Program-made: the position numbers and the translations under genes
The notes under the pieces: generated by a model
Seen by the model: the letters and a program-made list of their open reading frames with translations, nothing else
Told to the model about the DNA's origin: nothing
The model's database searches: none
DNA from: Microbacterium horticulturae
Lineage (GTDB): Bacteria > Actinomycetota > Actinomycetes > Actinomycetales > Microbacteriaceae
Assembly (NCBI RefSeq): GCF_029094505.1
Contig: NZ_CP119108.1
Span: 1,736,001-1,800,000 of the forward strand
Direction: 5' to 3'
DNA: 64,000 nt
Shown: in pieces, positions 39,200 through 46,179 of the stretch
Numbering within the stretch: position 1 is the stretch's first letter
Layout: each line of letters begins with the position of its first letter

Positions 39200-39621
39200 G
39201 GCAAAGGACGCTCCGGGTCGCGCTGACTGTCGTCGGGAAGCTTGGGCAGTCGTTCACCGCCCGAGCGGATGCACAGCCAGCTCAGCTGCTCTGTGCTGTC
39301 GGGCCGAGCGCGCCAGGTGCGCCAGACGTCCTGCCCGACTCTGACGACCGTGCCGGGGCCGACCTCGATGACATCGTCGTCGAGTCCCATCTGGCCCGTG
39401 CCTGCCAGAAAGACGTAGAGCTCCTCGATGCGCGCATGCGCGTGCCAGTAACCGGCTTCCTCACCCGGCTCGAGGGCGTTCGCGGTCATGCCGATGTACT
39501 GCATCGTGAGTTCGTGATCCACGACTCTGCGTCCGTCGCGTGAGCGCGCGGCGTCGAATCCGCCGTAATAGTCGCGCCAGTGGTCAAGAGCTCCGATGTC
39601 GACGACTTGGTAGTCACTCAT
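39193..39621 (-). CDS. Cupin domain protein
   Basis: The 142-residue single-domain cupin has motif 1 GEEAGYWHAHARIEELYVFL near residue 55 (two His and a Glu as possible metal ligands) and motif 2 with GTVVRVGQDVWRTWRARP. The second motif has no His in the usual place, so metal binding may be incomplete. The function is unknown; such proteins often bind small ligands. A GGAAGG sequence precedes the ATG. Confidence 0.8.
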   Translation of the reverse strand: MSDYQVVDIGALDHWRDYYGGFDAARSRDGRRVVDHELTMQYIGMTANALEPGEEAGYWHAHARIEELYVFLAGTGQMGLDDDVIEVGPGTVVRVGQDVWRTWRARPDSTEQLSWLCIRSGGERLPKLPDDSQRDPERPLPW

Positions 39622-39700
39622 GAGTACGAACCTTCCACACCAGAAAGTTCTGTCAAGCCGGGGACGTCGTTCCCGTTCCGCAGGGGAGTGGTATCGACGG

Positions 39701-40984
39701 TCAGTCCGCGACGTCCTCGTGCCGAGCCGAGCGCAGTGGCGACAAGATGACGAGCGCGGCGACGGAGAACGCGACAGCGGCGGCCGCGAGTGTCCATCGG
39801 TAGCCGAGCAGCGTCATCAGCACGCCGGTGAGCAACGCACCGAAGAAGAAGACGACCCGATTCACGGTACGGATCGTCGCATTCATCCGTCCCTGGATCT
39901 CATCGTGCGCGATGGCCTGCCGATAGGAGATGTCATTCGTGTCTTCGATGCCCATCGCCAGCCCGTAGATGAACTGCGCCGAGGCCACGATGGAGAGAGT
40001 AAGAGCGGTCTCGCTGCGATCGCTAAGCGGGACGACCGCGAGGACGACCCACGGGACGATGGCGAAGACGCGACCGAGCAATATTCCTCCGCCTGCTCCC
40101 AGCCATGCACCGATGCGCGGGGCGATGACAGCGCCGGCGAATCCTCCTATACCGCCCGCGGCAAGGGCGAGACCGTATGCCCACTCCGAAAGGCTCAACG
40201 ACCGCAGCACATAGACGGCGAAGACCGTCACGACGATGCTGTTTCCGAGAAACCACGCGTGCACGGAGAGCGCAAGGGGCCGAAGAGTCGGGTGCCGATA
40301 GACGTACCGCGTGCCCTCGACGATGTCGTGTCCGACGTGGCGACCTGGTTGACGGGGCTCGGCCTTCGGCTCGGTGATGCGAATGCGCGCCTGCAGCACC
40401 GCGGCGATCGCGTTGATCACGGCCTCGATGATGAACAGCAACGATGGTCCCACGAGTTTGAGGAGCGCGCCGCCCAGAGCCGGGCCTGCCGTGCTCGCCA
40501 CGGTGCCGCTCTGGCCGAGGCGGGCGTTCGCTGAGACGAGTGAGGCACGGGGAACGATGCGTGGCAGCAACGGCTGGGCAGCCGACTCGGCGAACAGGGT
40601 GAGCACGCCCAGAGCGAGGATCACTGCCCCGAGCGTCCAGAAGCTCAACGTACTGGTCAGGAGAAGAACCGGCACTCCTGCAAGCAGGATGGCGCGGCCC
40701 ACGGTGGTTGCAACGAGCGTCCGCTGCCGTCGCCAACGATCCATGAACGCGCCGACGATCAGCCCGAGGAACAGGTACGGAACCACGCCGAGCGAGCTCA
40801 GGACGCTGATCTGCACAGGCGTGGCGTCGAGGACGTTGACGATGACCACCTGAAACGCGACACCGGCGATTGCGCCGCCGAAAGCTCGGATGGTCGTCGC
40901 ACTCCAGAAGTACGCGAAGGCGGGATGTCGCAGGATCTCGCGCGGGGGAGACACAGCCTGCCCCTCGCCGGCGTCGTCCCGCAT
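39701..40984 (-). CDS. MFS transporter (drug exporter-like)
   Basis: This 427-residue protein has about twelve membrane helices. The loop GAFMDRWRRQRTLVATTVGR after helix 2 is the MFS motif A region, and the architecture is like the MFS_3/enterobactin-exporter-like group (FAYFWSATTIRAFGGAIAGV start; long central loop with a VEGTRYVYRHPTLRPLALSV segment). Members often export macrolides or siderophores, but the substrate is not known. It is transcribed alone from TACCCT six bases before its ATG. Confidence 0.87.
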   Translation of the reverse strand: MRDDAGEGQAVSPPREILRHPAFAYFWSATTIRAFGGAIAGVAFQVVIVNVLDATPVQISVLSSLGVVPYLFLGLIVGAFMDRWRRQRTLVATTVGRAILLAGVPVLLLTSTLSFWTLGAVILALGVLTLFAESAAQPLLPRIVPRASLVSANARLGQSGTVASTAGPALGGALLKLVGPSLLFIIEAVINAIAAVLQARIRITEPKAEPRQPGRHVGHDIVEGTRYVYRHPTLRPLALSVHAWFLGNSIVVTVFAVYVLRSLSLSEWAYGLALAAGGIGGFAGAVIAPRIGAWLGAGGGILLGRVFAIVPWVVLAVVPLSDRSETALTLSIVASAQFIYGLAMGIEDTNDISYRQAIAHDEIQGRMNATIRTVNRVVFFFGALLTGVLMTLLGYRWTLAAAAVAFSVAALVILSPLRSARHEDVAD

Positions 40985-40990
40985 ATGCCC

Positions 40991-40996
40991 AGGGTA
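40991..40996 (-). promoter_or_regulatory. Candidate -10 (TACCCT), leaderless MFS gene
   Basis: On the minus strand TACCCT ends six bases before the ATG at 40984. Confidence 0.55.
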
Positions 40997-41036
40997 TCGG
41001 GCGCATCGGAGTGCACCATGGTCACATACAGCGGAG

Positions 41037-41042
41037 TAGCGT
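41037..41042 (+). promoter_or_regulatory. Candidate -10 (TAGCGT), leaderless PHP gene
   Basis: TAGCGT ends eight bases before the ATG at 41051, without a Shine-Dalgarno sequence. Confidence 0.4.
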
Positions 41043-41050
41043 TACCGGGC

Positions 41051-41908
41051 ATGACGAGCCTGCCCGCCGATGCGCATGTCCACAGTGAATGGTCGTGGGA
41101 TGCGGGATCGGATCCGGCATCGGCGGGGACGATGGAGCGAGCCTGCGCGCGTGCCGTGCGCATGGGTCTGCCAGCCGTCATCTTCACGGAGCACCTCGAC
41201 CTCGATCCTGCTTGGGTCGTAGAGGAGGCAGCCGATATCGGGACCACCGCCCAGCGTTACGTGGATGAGCGGGGGTGTGTTCGGCTGCCGCCATTCGATG
41301 TGGAGGGATATCTCGAGGCCATCGAGCGCTGCCGACATGCCTACCCGGAGCTGCGAATCCTCACCGGGGTGGAGTTCGGTCAGCCTCATCTCTGGGACGG
41401 CGAAGCAGCCGAGCTGCTGAATAGCGGCGTGATCGAGCGCGTCAACGGCTCACTGCATATGCTGTCGTACGAGGGGTCGACGCGTACTGAGCCGATGAGC
41501 CTCTATCACTCCCGACCCGCCGAAGAGGTGATGTGGGCGTACCTCGAAGAGATCCCGCGGATGGTCGCGGGGAGCGATTCGTTCGAGGTCTTCACCCACA
41601 TCGACTTCGCCGCCCGCTCGTGGCCGACGGAGGAAGCCGGCCCCTTCGATCCCAGACGGTTCGAAGAAGGCTTCCGCACCGCGATGCGGGCTCTCGCCCA
41701 GTCCGGCCGGGCACTGGAGCTGAACACTCGGCGTCTCTGGCCGTGGGTTCCGCAGTGGTGGGCCGAAGAGGGAGGACGCGCGATCACCTTCGGCAGCGAT
41801 GCGCACCGGGCACAGGACGTCGCAGCGAACTTCCCGGAGGCGACGATGATGGCTGAGCACTTCGGCTTCACGCCCGGGAGAAGAGCGGAGGATTTCTGGA
41901 CCCGTTGA
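41051..41908 (+). CDS. PHP-domain phosphoesterase (histidinol-phosphatase-like)
   Basis: The ATG at 41051 gives 285 residues starting MTSLPADAHVHSEWSWDAG, where the HxH pair is PHP motif I; the frame extends further upstream but those codons lie before the predicted promoter. Further metal-ligand motifs are VIFTEHLDL, TGVEFGQP, FTHIDFAAR, LELNTRR and FGSDAHRAQDV, the pattern of HisK/PHP histidinol-phosphatases. It may be a histidinol phosphatase, but distant PHP paralogues hydrolyse other phosphates. It is not linked to his genes here. Confidence 0.86.
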   Translation: MTSLPADAHVHSEWSWDAGSDPASAGTMERACARAVRMGLPAVIFTEHLDLDPAWVVEEAADIGTTAQRYVDERGCVRLPPFDVEGYLEAIERCRHAYPELRILTGVEFGQPHLWDGEAAELLNSGVIERVNGSLHMLSYEGSTRTEPMSLYHSRPAEEVMWAYLEEIPRMVAGSDSFEVFTHIDFAARSWPTEEAGPFDPRRFEEGFRTAMRALAQSGRALELNTRRLWPWVPQWWAEEGGRAITFGSDAHRAQDVAANFPEATMMAEHFGFTPGRRAEDFWTR

Positions 41909-41961
41909 CGTCGATCACGTGCGTGGATGCTGCCAGCGCCACCCGGTCTCGGCCGAAACGA

Positions 41962-42023
41962 CATGACTTGCCCGAAATGGCGGGTGTGGATGCTGCGGCA
42001 CCCACCATTTGCGGCAACTCATC
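41962..42023. repeat. Imperfect 25-bp inverted repeat (REP-like)
   Basis: The left arm at 41962-41986 includes TTGCCCGAAATGGCGGGTG. The right arm at 41999-42023 includes CACCCACCATTTGCGGCAA. The arms match in 20 of 25 positions when folded, with a 12-base centre. Its position, away from any stop codon by 50 nt and in a gene-free stretch, resembles a REP-like mobile hairpin. Confidence 0.55.
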
Positions 42024-42406
42024 ACTCGCACTCAGCATAGAGCGAATGCGCCGGCGCTCCCGTCAGGGGAGTGGTCGGGCGAGCTCGATCTGTGCGCCGA
42101 CGGCGTATGGGGTGCGAGCGAGTGCGGCCTGTCGCTACGAAACGAAAGCGAGCATAGAAGCGGCGTGCGGGTTCCGCGTCTTCATGCACGTAGAGGCGGG
42201 TCTGCGACGAGCGGGGCCCCGCCCACAGAAAGATGCCCGCGAGAAGCGCATCCGCTACGCCGTGCGTTCTGCCGCGGAAGTCCGGAATGAACTACACGCC
42301 GGAGTGTATGGCGGGCCGAGCGGCGGGTGAGGAACTGACGAGCGGCGGGAGGGAGTCGTGTGAGCGCGAGCGCGCACACGTTCGCAAGGGGAGTGCAGGC
42401 GCTGGA

Positions 42407-42412
42407 TAGTCT
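42407..42412 (+). promoter_or_regulatory. Candidate -10 (TAGTCT), leaderless TmrB-like gene
   Basis: TAGTCT ends six bases before the GTG at 42419. Confidence 0.5.
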
Positions 42413-42418
42413 AGAGGC

Positions 42419-42958
42419 GTGATCGTCTGGATAAACGGCACCCACGGTGCAGGCAAGACGACCGTCAACACCCTCGTGCAGGAGTTGATCCCGGACTCGC
42501 GGGTCTTCGACGCCGAGAAGGTCGGCGAAACTCTCATGGATATTCGCCCTGGTCTGCCCGCGACCGACAATTTCCAGCACTGGCCGCCGTGGAGGACACT
42601 TGTCGTCGAAACAGCTCGACGCATCCTTGAATACACCGGCGGCATACTCGTGATGCCGATGACCGTCCTGGTGGAGGAGTATTGGCGCGAGATCAGCACG
42701 GGTCTCGCTGAGCACGGCATTGAGGTACGTCACTTCGTGCTGCATGCTGACCAAGAGACTCTCCGCGGGCGCATCGCTGGTGACGTTGTGCTTGGCCCTG
42801 ACTCACCCTTCCGACTTCGGTACCTGGAGCCCTATGCGGAGGCTGCCAAAATGTGGTTGCACAGCGCCGCCGAGGTCATCGACACCACACAACTCACGCC
42901 CGGCGCGACTGCCGAAAGGATCGTGGATGTGCTCACGACGCGCACACACGGCGCTTGA
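42419..42958 (+). CDS. TmrB-like P-loop ATPase/kinase
   Basis: The product is 179 residues. It starts MIVWINGTHGAGKTTVNTL with a perfect Walker A at residues 7-15, and the overall pattern (IVWxNGxxGxGKTTxxxxL, then WPPWRTLVVETARRILEY, and IEVRHFVLHADQETLRGRI) is that of TmrB-like nucleotide-binding proteins, named after the tunicamycin-resistance ATPase of Bacillus. A resistance role is possible but not shown. A GTG start six bases after TAGTCT was chosen. Confidence 0.78.
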   Translation: MIVWINGTHGAGKTTVNTLVQELIPDSRVFDAEKVGETLMDIRPGLPATDNFQHWPPWRTLVVETARRILEYTGGILVMPMTVLVEEYWREISTGLAEHGIEVRHFVLHADQETLRGRIAGDVVLGPDSPFRLRYLEPYAEAAKMWLHSAAEVIDTTQLTPGATAERIVDVLTTRTHGA

Positions 42959-43106
42959 TTCGCTGATCTGGACGCCAGCCGCCGCAGCGCATCTGGATCG
43001 CGAGGCATTCACGCCCATCAGACGGTTCTCGGGTCCTGAGATGGGTACGCTCGCCACCGCGGTGAGGGCGAGGGAGGGTCTCAGTCCCCACTGGTGATGA
43101 TTGGCA

Positions 43107-43134
43107 ACCTGACATAATGTGCATTATCGGCTAT
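43107..43134 (-). other. dif: Predicted chromosomal dif site (XerCD recombination site)
   Basis: On the minus strand the 28 bases read ATAGCCGATAA, central TGCACA, then TTATGTCAGGT. The consensus I recall for actinobacterial dif is TTCRCCGATAA, a 6-bp centre, then TTATGTCAAGT; the site differs at about three positions. The inner inverted repeat ATAATG-TG-CATTAT is AT-rich in an otherwise GC-rich region. Flanking genes are a TmrB-like ATPase and a GNAT gene. The dominant coding strand switches near here from plus to minus, which fits a replication terminus. Confidence 0.75.
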
Positions 43135-43185
43135 ACCATCCGCGGATCGCAGCTCCTGCGAAAGCTCGTAAGGCAGCGGGGATTC

Positions 43186-43620
43186 TCAGGGCGTGAAGCG
43201 CAATACGTTGGTGTCCCTGCGGACGAATCCCACCGACTCATACAGTCGCAGCGCAGACTCGCGGGACGGACGTGATGTCAGCTCCAGCGAGCGAAAGCCG
43301 CGCGCCACGGCGATGTCGATCATCGCTGTCAGCAAGACCCGCCCAATACCTTGTCCTCGCACCGATTCGTCTGTCACGACATCCTCGACAAAGCCCCGTA
43401 GCCCTGTGGGCAACGGAAACGACACCAGCGTCGCCATGCCCACGATCTGTCCGTTCCGGCGTGCAACGAGCAGTTCGGTCGCATCATGGCTGAGCATGAG
43501 CTCGATCCGCGCCCGGTCATATGTTGCTGACGCAGACAATTGACTGAGCAGACGTTTGAGCATGGACCCATCGGAGTCTGTCAGCGCAAGAAGAGTCTCG
43601 ACGTCGGGGTCATCGGCCAC
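43186..43620 (-). CDS. GNAT family N-acetyltransferase
   Basis: The 144-residue single-domain protein has the acetyl-CoA site VEDVVTDESVRGQGIGRVLL (near residue 80) with the RxxGxG loop, followed by the helix TAMIDIAVARGFRSLEL and the strand SRESALRLYESVGFVRRD. It resembles small-molecule or peptide acetyltransferases; the substrate is not inferable. The GTG start lies seven bases after TAGCCT. The gene ends 51 nt from the dif site. Confidence 0.85.
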   Translation of the reverse strand: MADDPDVETLLALTDSDGSMLKRLLSQLSASATYDRARIELMLSHDATELLVARRNGQIVGMATLVSFPLPTGLRGFVEDVVTDESVRGQGIGRVLLTAMIDIAVARGFRSLELTSRPSRESALRLYESVGFVRRDTNVLRFTP

Positions 43621-43627
43621 GTCACCG

Positions 43628-43633
43628 AGGCTA
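43628..43633 (-). promoter_or_regulatory. Candidate -10 (TAGCCT), leaderless GNAT gene
   Basis: On the minus strand TAGCCT ends seven bases before the GTG at 43620. Confidence 0.5.
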
Positions 43634-43652
43634 CCGCCGCGTCGCTGTGGAG

Positions 43653-44150
43653 TCAGTCGGCGATCGTTGCAACCACTTCGGTCTCAACGAGCTGAGCGAG
43701 GCTACGAATCCAGTCCTTCGCTGCCGCGGGATAGAGCGGTACGTCAAGATCGGAATCGTCGAACGGCCGCCACACGACAGGAACGACCGCGCCGTCCGAC
43801 TCGGTGAGAGTCCCGCCGTCGTCAGACGGCGCCGGTTCCACGGTGCCGGAGTACAGCGCGACGATTTCGTGACCGAGTTCGCCGTTGTAGCGAAAGATAT
43901 TCTCGACCGTACCCATGTGAACAAGATCGTGGATGCGCGCGCCAAGCTCTTCGTCCACCTCGCGGATGACCGCCTGTTCGAACGTCTCCCCGAGCTCAAC
44001 GCTGCCGCCGATGAGACGGTGATACCCGCGAGGATTCTCGCCAGTCGGCTCGTTGACGCTGACGAGATGGCGTGTGCCATCGGGATGCGGCGCGACGAGC
44101 ATCGCCTTGACACGGATGTATGAGCGGTCGACAGGCATGCCTTCCATCAT
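43653..44150 (-). CDS. Nudix hydrolase
   Basis: This Nudix-fold protein of about 165 residues has a complete Nudix box GGSVELGETFEQAVIREVDE followed by ELGA (G-x5-E-x7-R-E-U-x-E-E-x-G-U), so it should bind Mg2+ and cleave a nucleoside diphosphate linked to another group. The substrate is not evident. Three in-frame ATGs compete (44150, 44147, 44138); no clear ribosome binding site helps, and the start at 44150 is provisional. The gene lies downstream of vapBC on the same strand. Confidence 0.85.
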   Translation of the reverse strand: MMEGMPVDRSYIRVKAMLVAPHPDGTRHLVSVNEPTGENPRGYHRLIGGSVELGETFEQAVIREVDEELGARIHDLVHMGTVENIFRYNGELGHEIVALYSGTVEPAPSDDGGTLTESDGAVVPVVWRPFDDSDLDVPLYPAAAKDWIRSLAQLVETEVVATIAD

Positions 44151-44186
44151 TCAGCATGCCGCGACCGCAATCTGCCACGCGGATCG

Positions 44187-44621
44187 TCACGAAAGGCGCT
44201 GATTGGTATCCACCGTCGCCAGCCCTGAGCGCCGCCAGGCGGCGAGCAAGTTGTGATCTCCCGCCACCGCAATCGAGTCCGCGGACGCGATGCGCATTGC
44301 ACTCGCGAACTGCACCGCGTCGTAGCCGCGCAGACCCTGGTTCTTGGCAGCATCGGCGGCGTCTTCCATCAGCAACGCATCCACCTCGACGATCTGCACC
44401 ATCTGCCACAGGGTGCCGAGGCGACGGCGAGCCTCGTCGTATGACTCTCGCATCAGACGGCCCATACGCTCGGCGGACGCAAGCGCCGCCGCGGCTTCCA
44501 CGTACGAGAGCCGGCTCGTGGCCACCTGGTCTGCGACCGTCCATACATGCGTGCACAGCGGTGAGGTCGGCTCGCCAACGACGAGCGGGACGATCGCCGA
44601 CGTGTCGAAGTACGCGATCAA
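44187..44621 (-). CDS. vapC: PIN-domain ribonuclease toxin (VapC)
   Basis: The 144-residue PIN domain starts MIAYFDTSAIVPLVVGE with the first catalytic Asp, has an Asp/Glu-rich centre (VEAAAALASAERMGRL and LLMEDAADAAKNQGLRGYDAVQFASAMR) and the last acidic residues in SIAVAGDHNLLAAWRRSG. VapC toxins cleave tRNA or rRNA. The start is a TTG whose first bases overlap the TGA of vapB (TTGA), so the antitoxin is translated first and the toxin is coupled to it, the usual order. Confidence 0.88.
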   Translation of the reverse strand: MIAYFDTSAIVPLVVGEPTSPLCTHVWTVADQVATSRLSYVEAAAALASAERMGRLMRESYDEARRRLGTLWQMVQIVEVDALLMEDAADAAKNQGLRGYDAVQFASAMRIASADSIAVAGDHNLLAAWRRSGLATVDTNQRLS

Positions 44622-44872
44622 CGACGCTGCTCGGTGATCAGATCGCTCACCGCGCCATCGGTATGAATCGGCGGCTCAAGCACAGACTTCGCTCGCTCGG
44701 CGAGCGTCACAAGGCCACGTGCCGCCAACGCTTCCAGCGCACTCGGAGCACCGTATGGAACGAGGCGCGCGACCGCGCGACCGTGATCCGTGACAACCAC
44801 CTCTCCCCCATCCCGCGCGACGGCGACATAGCGGCTGAGACCATCGCGCAACTCCCGAATGCCGACGTTCAT
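44618..44872 (-). CDS. vapB: Phd/YefM-type antitoxin (VapB)
   Basis: The ATG at 44872 gives 84 residues beginning MNVGIRELRDGLSRYVAVAR, with EVVVTDHGRAVARLVPYG, the Phd/YefM DNA-binding fold; the C-terminal part (EALAARGLVTLAERAKSVLE) is expected to wrap the toxin. A longer frame upstream exists but is not supported. A strong GGAGGAG site precedes the ATG. The overlap with vapC and the repeated GTGGC elements upstream fit an autoregulated toxin-antitoxin operon. Confidence 0.86.
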   Translation of the reverse strand: MNVGIRELRDGLSRYVAVARDGGEVVVTDHGRAVARLVPYGAPSALEALAARGLVTLAERAKSVLEPPIHTDGAVSDLITEQRR

Positions 44873-44891
44873 CGCACTCCTCCGACTGATA

Positions 44892-44919
44892 GCCACTTTT
44901 ATGCCACGATTGTAGCCAC
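44892..44919. promoter_or_regulatory. Candidate vapBC promoter-operator
   Basis: On the minus strand a consensus-like -10 (TACAAT, 44914-44909) lies 36 bases before the vapB ATG. Three GTGGC words (44892-44896, 44903-44907 and 44915-44919, as GCCAC on the plus strand) are spaced 11 and 12 nt apart, one helical turn, and cover the -10 and start region. Such spacing would suit cooperative VapB/VapC binding. Confidence 0.4.
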
Positions 44920-44952
44920 AAACGAGAACCGATGGGATGCCGCGACCCGAGA

Positions 44953-44958
44953 TACGAT
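44953..44958 (+). promoter_or_regulatory. Candidate -10 (TACGAT) for the trpS leader transcript
   Basis: TACGAT ends six bases before the GTG of the leader peptide, so the transcript would begin at or next to the leader start codon. No convincing -35 is seen. Confidence 0.5.
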
Positions 44959-44964
44959 GGCAGG

Positions 44965-45006
44965 GTGACGATCCGCACCCAGCAGTGGTGGTGGCCGACC
45001 TCGTAG
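44965..45006 (+). CDS. Leader peptide with three Trp codons upstream of trpS
   Basis: GTG ACG ATC CGC ACC CAG CAG, then TGG TGG TGG CCG ACC TCG and a TAG encode the 13-residue MTIRTQQWWWPTS. Tryptophan at three of 13 positions in a row is strong evidence for an attenuation leader that senses charged tRNA-Trp. Too short for ordinary gene calling. It lies 104 nt before trpS and inside the region of mutually exclusive hairpins. Confidence 0.85.
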   Translation: MTIRTQQWWWPTS

Positions 45007-45055
45007 GCGGCCACCGACTTCTCACATCCACATCAAGCCGCCCTTGGGCGGCTTG
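44990..45055 (+). promoter_or_regulatory. Trp-responsive transcription attenuator of trpS
   Basis: Three hairpins compete. 1:2 pairs GGTGGCCG (44990-44997, overlapping the Trp codons) with CGGCCACC (45008-45015). 2:3 pairs GGCGGC (45006-45011) with GCCGCC (45037-45042). 3:4 pairs CAAGCCGCCC (45034-45043) with GGGCGGCTTG (45046-45055). The last is the terminator-like stem, followed by AGTTCGTTG. A ribosome stalled on the Trp codons would block segment 1, favour 2:3 and prevent 3:4, allowing trpS transcription. Confidence 0.82.
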
Positions 45056-45110
45056 AGTTCGTTGCGGAACGTGCTCCAGACCCGTCGATGGGCAGAACCA
45101 GGAGCACATC

Positions 45111-46166
45111 ATGACCTCACGCACCGTCGATGCGGCGACGGCCCGAAGTGCCGAACTCGCGGCATCCATCGCCTCCCGCCCCGAAGCGCACCCCATGCTC
45201 ACCGGCGACCGCCCCACGGGCGATCTGCACATCGGGCATTACCTGAGCAGCCTGCGCACGCGGGTCGACTTGCAGAACCGCGGTGTCGACTCGTACGTGC
45301 TGATCGCCGATTACCAGGTCATCACCGATCATGACGGTGTCGGAAGCATCAAAGACAGCACGTTCTCGCTGCTCGTCGACTATCTGGCGGCCGGTATCGA
45401 TCCCGCGCTCTCCACCGTCTTCACCCACTCGGCACTGCCGGCGCTGAACCAACTGATGCTGCCGTTCCTGAGCCTCGTCGCCCTCGCCGAACTGCAGCGC
45501 AACCCGACAGTCAAAGACGAACTCCGTGCCAGCCGACGCCCCCTGTCCGGTCTGCTGCTGACCTATCCGGTGCATCAGGCCGCCGACATCCTCTTCTGCA
45601 AAGCCGATGTCGTCCCGGTCGGGCGCGACCAGCTCCCCCACCTCGAACAGACTCGTGTCATTGCGCGTCGGTTCAACGCCGCCTATGCAGACGAGAAGCC
45701 GGTGTTCCCCGAGCCGTCGGCACTCATCAATGACCAGCAGCTCATCCTCGGCGTCGACGGCGAGAAGATGTCCAAGAGCCGCGGCAACGCCATCACGCTG
45801 GCGGCGAGCGCCGATGAGACCGCGAATCTGATCACGCGTGCTCGCACCGACGCCGAGCAGCTCGTCACCTATGAGCCGGAGCGCCGTCCGGAGGTTGCCA
45901 ATCTGCTCACGATCGCTGCGGGGTTCACCGGTTCTTCCCCTGAGGAACTCGCAACCGGTCTGGGCGCTTCCGGCGGCAGAGGTCTCAAAGCGTTGGTCAT
46001 CGAAGCCGTGAACGAGGGTCTACGCGAGCATCGCAGACGGCGCCTCGAACTCTCCCGAGACAGAGGGTTCTTGCAGGGTGTCCTGCGCACCGGCAACGCG
46101 CGTGCCGAAGCCGTGGCGGCACAGACGCTCACCGAGGTGCGGGCCGCGATGTCCATGGATTACTGA
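45111..46166 (+). CDS. trpS: Tryptophanyl-tRNA synthetase
   Basis: The 351-residue class I synthetase charges tRNA-Trp. It has the HIGH-like motif GDLHIGHYLSSL near residue 40 and the intact KMSKS loop GVDGEKMSKSRGN near 218; the middle has the Trp-pocket region HQAADILFCKADVVPVGRDQ. A GGAG ribosome binding site precedes the ATG. Control by a Trp attenuator recalls the indolmycin-resistant, attenuated second TrpRS of Streptomyces; whether another trpS exists in this genome cannot be seen here. Confidence 0.96.
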   Translation: MTSRTVDAATARSAELAASIASRPEAHPMLTGDRPTGDLHIGHYLSSLRTRVDLQNRGVDSYVLIADYQVITDHDGVGSIKDSTFSLLVDYLAAGIDPALSTVFTHSALPALNQLMLPFLSLVALAELQRNPTVKDELRASRRPLSGLLLTYPVHQAADILFCKADVVPVGRDQLPHLEQTRVIARRFNAAYADEKPVFPEPSALINDQQLILGVDGEKMSKSRGNAITLAASADETANLITRARTDAEQLVTYEPERRPEVANLLTIAAGFTGSSPEELATGLGASGGRGLKALVIEAVNEGLREHRRRRLELSRDRGFLQGVLRTGNARAEAVAAQTLTEVRAAMSMDY

Positions 46167-46179
46167 TCAGCGTGGAGCC

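Larger units (their letters stand above)
41909..42418. other. 510-nt intergenic stretch with an inverted repeat, no credible gene
   Basis: A 141-codon frame (41905-42330) and minus-strand frames exist but show no protein-family features and have mixed third-position bases. The stretch is less G/C-biased than its neighbours. It contains the 25-bp imperfect inverted repeat at 41962-42023 and ends at the promoter of the TmrB-like gene. It may be decayed sequence. Confidence 0.6.

Noticed and set aside
41905..42330. 141-codon frame in the gap after the PHP gene
   Set aside because: No Shine-Dalgarno, no leaderless promoter, no recognisable domain, poor third-position bias, and it contains the inverted repeat.
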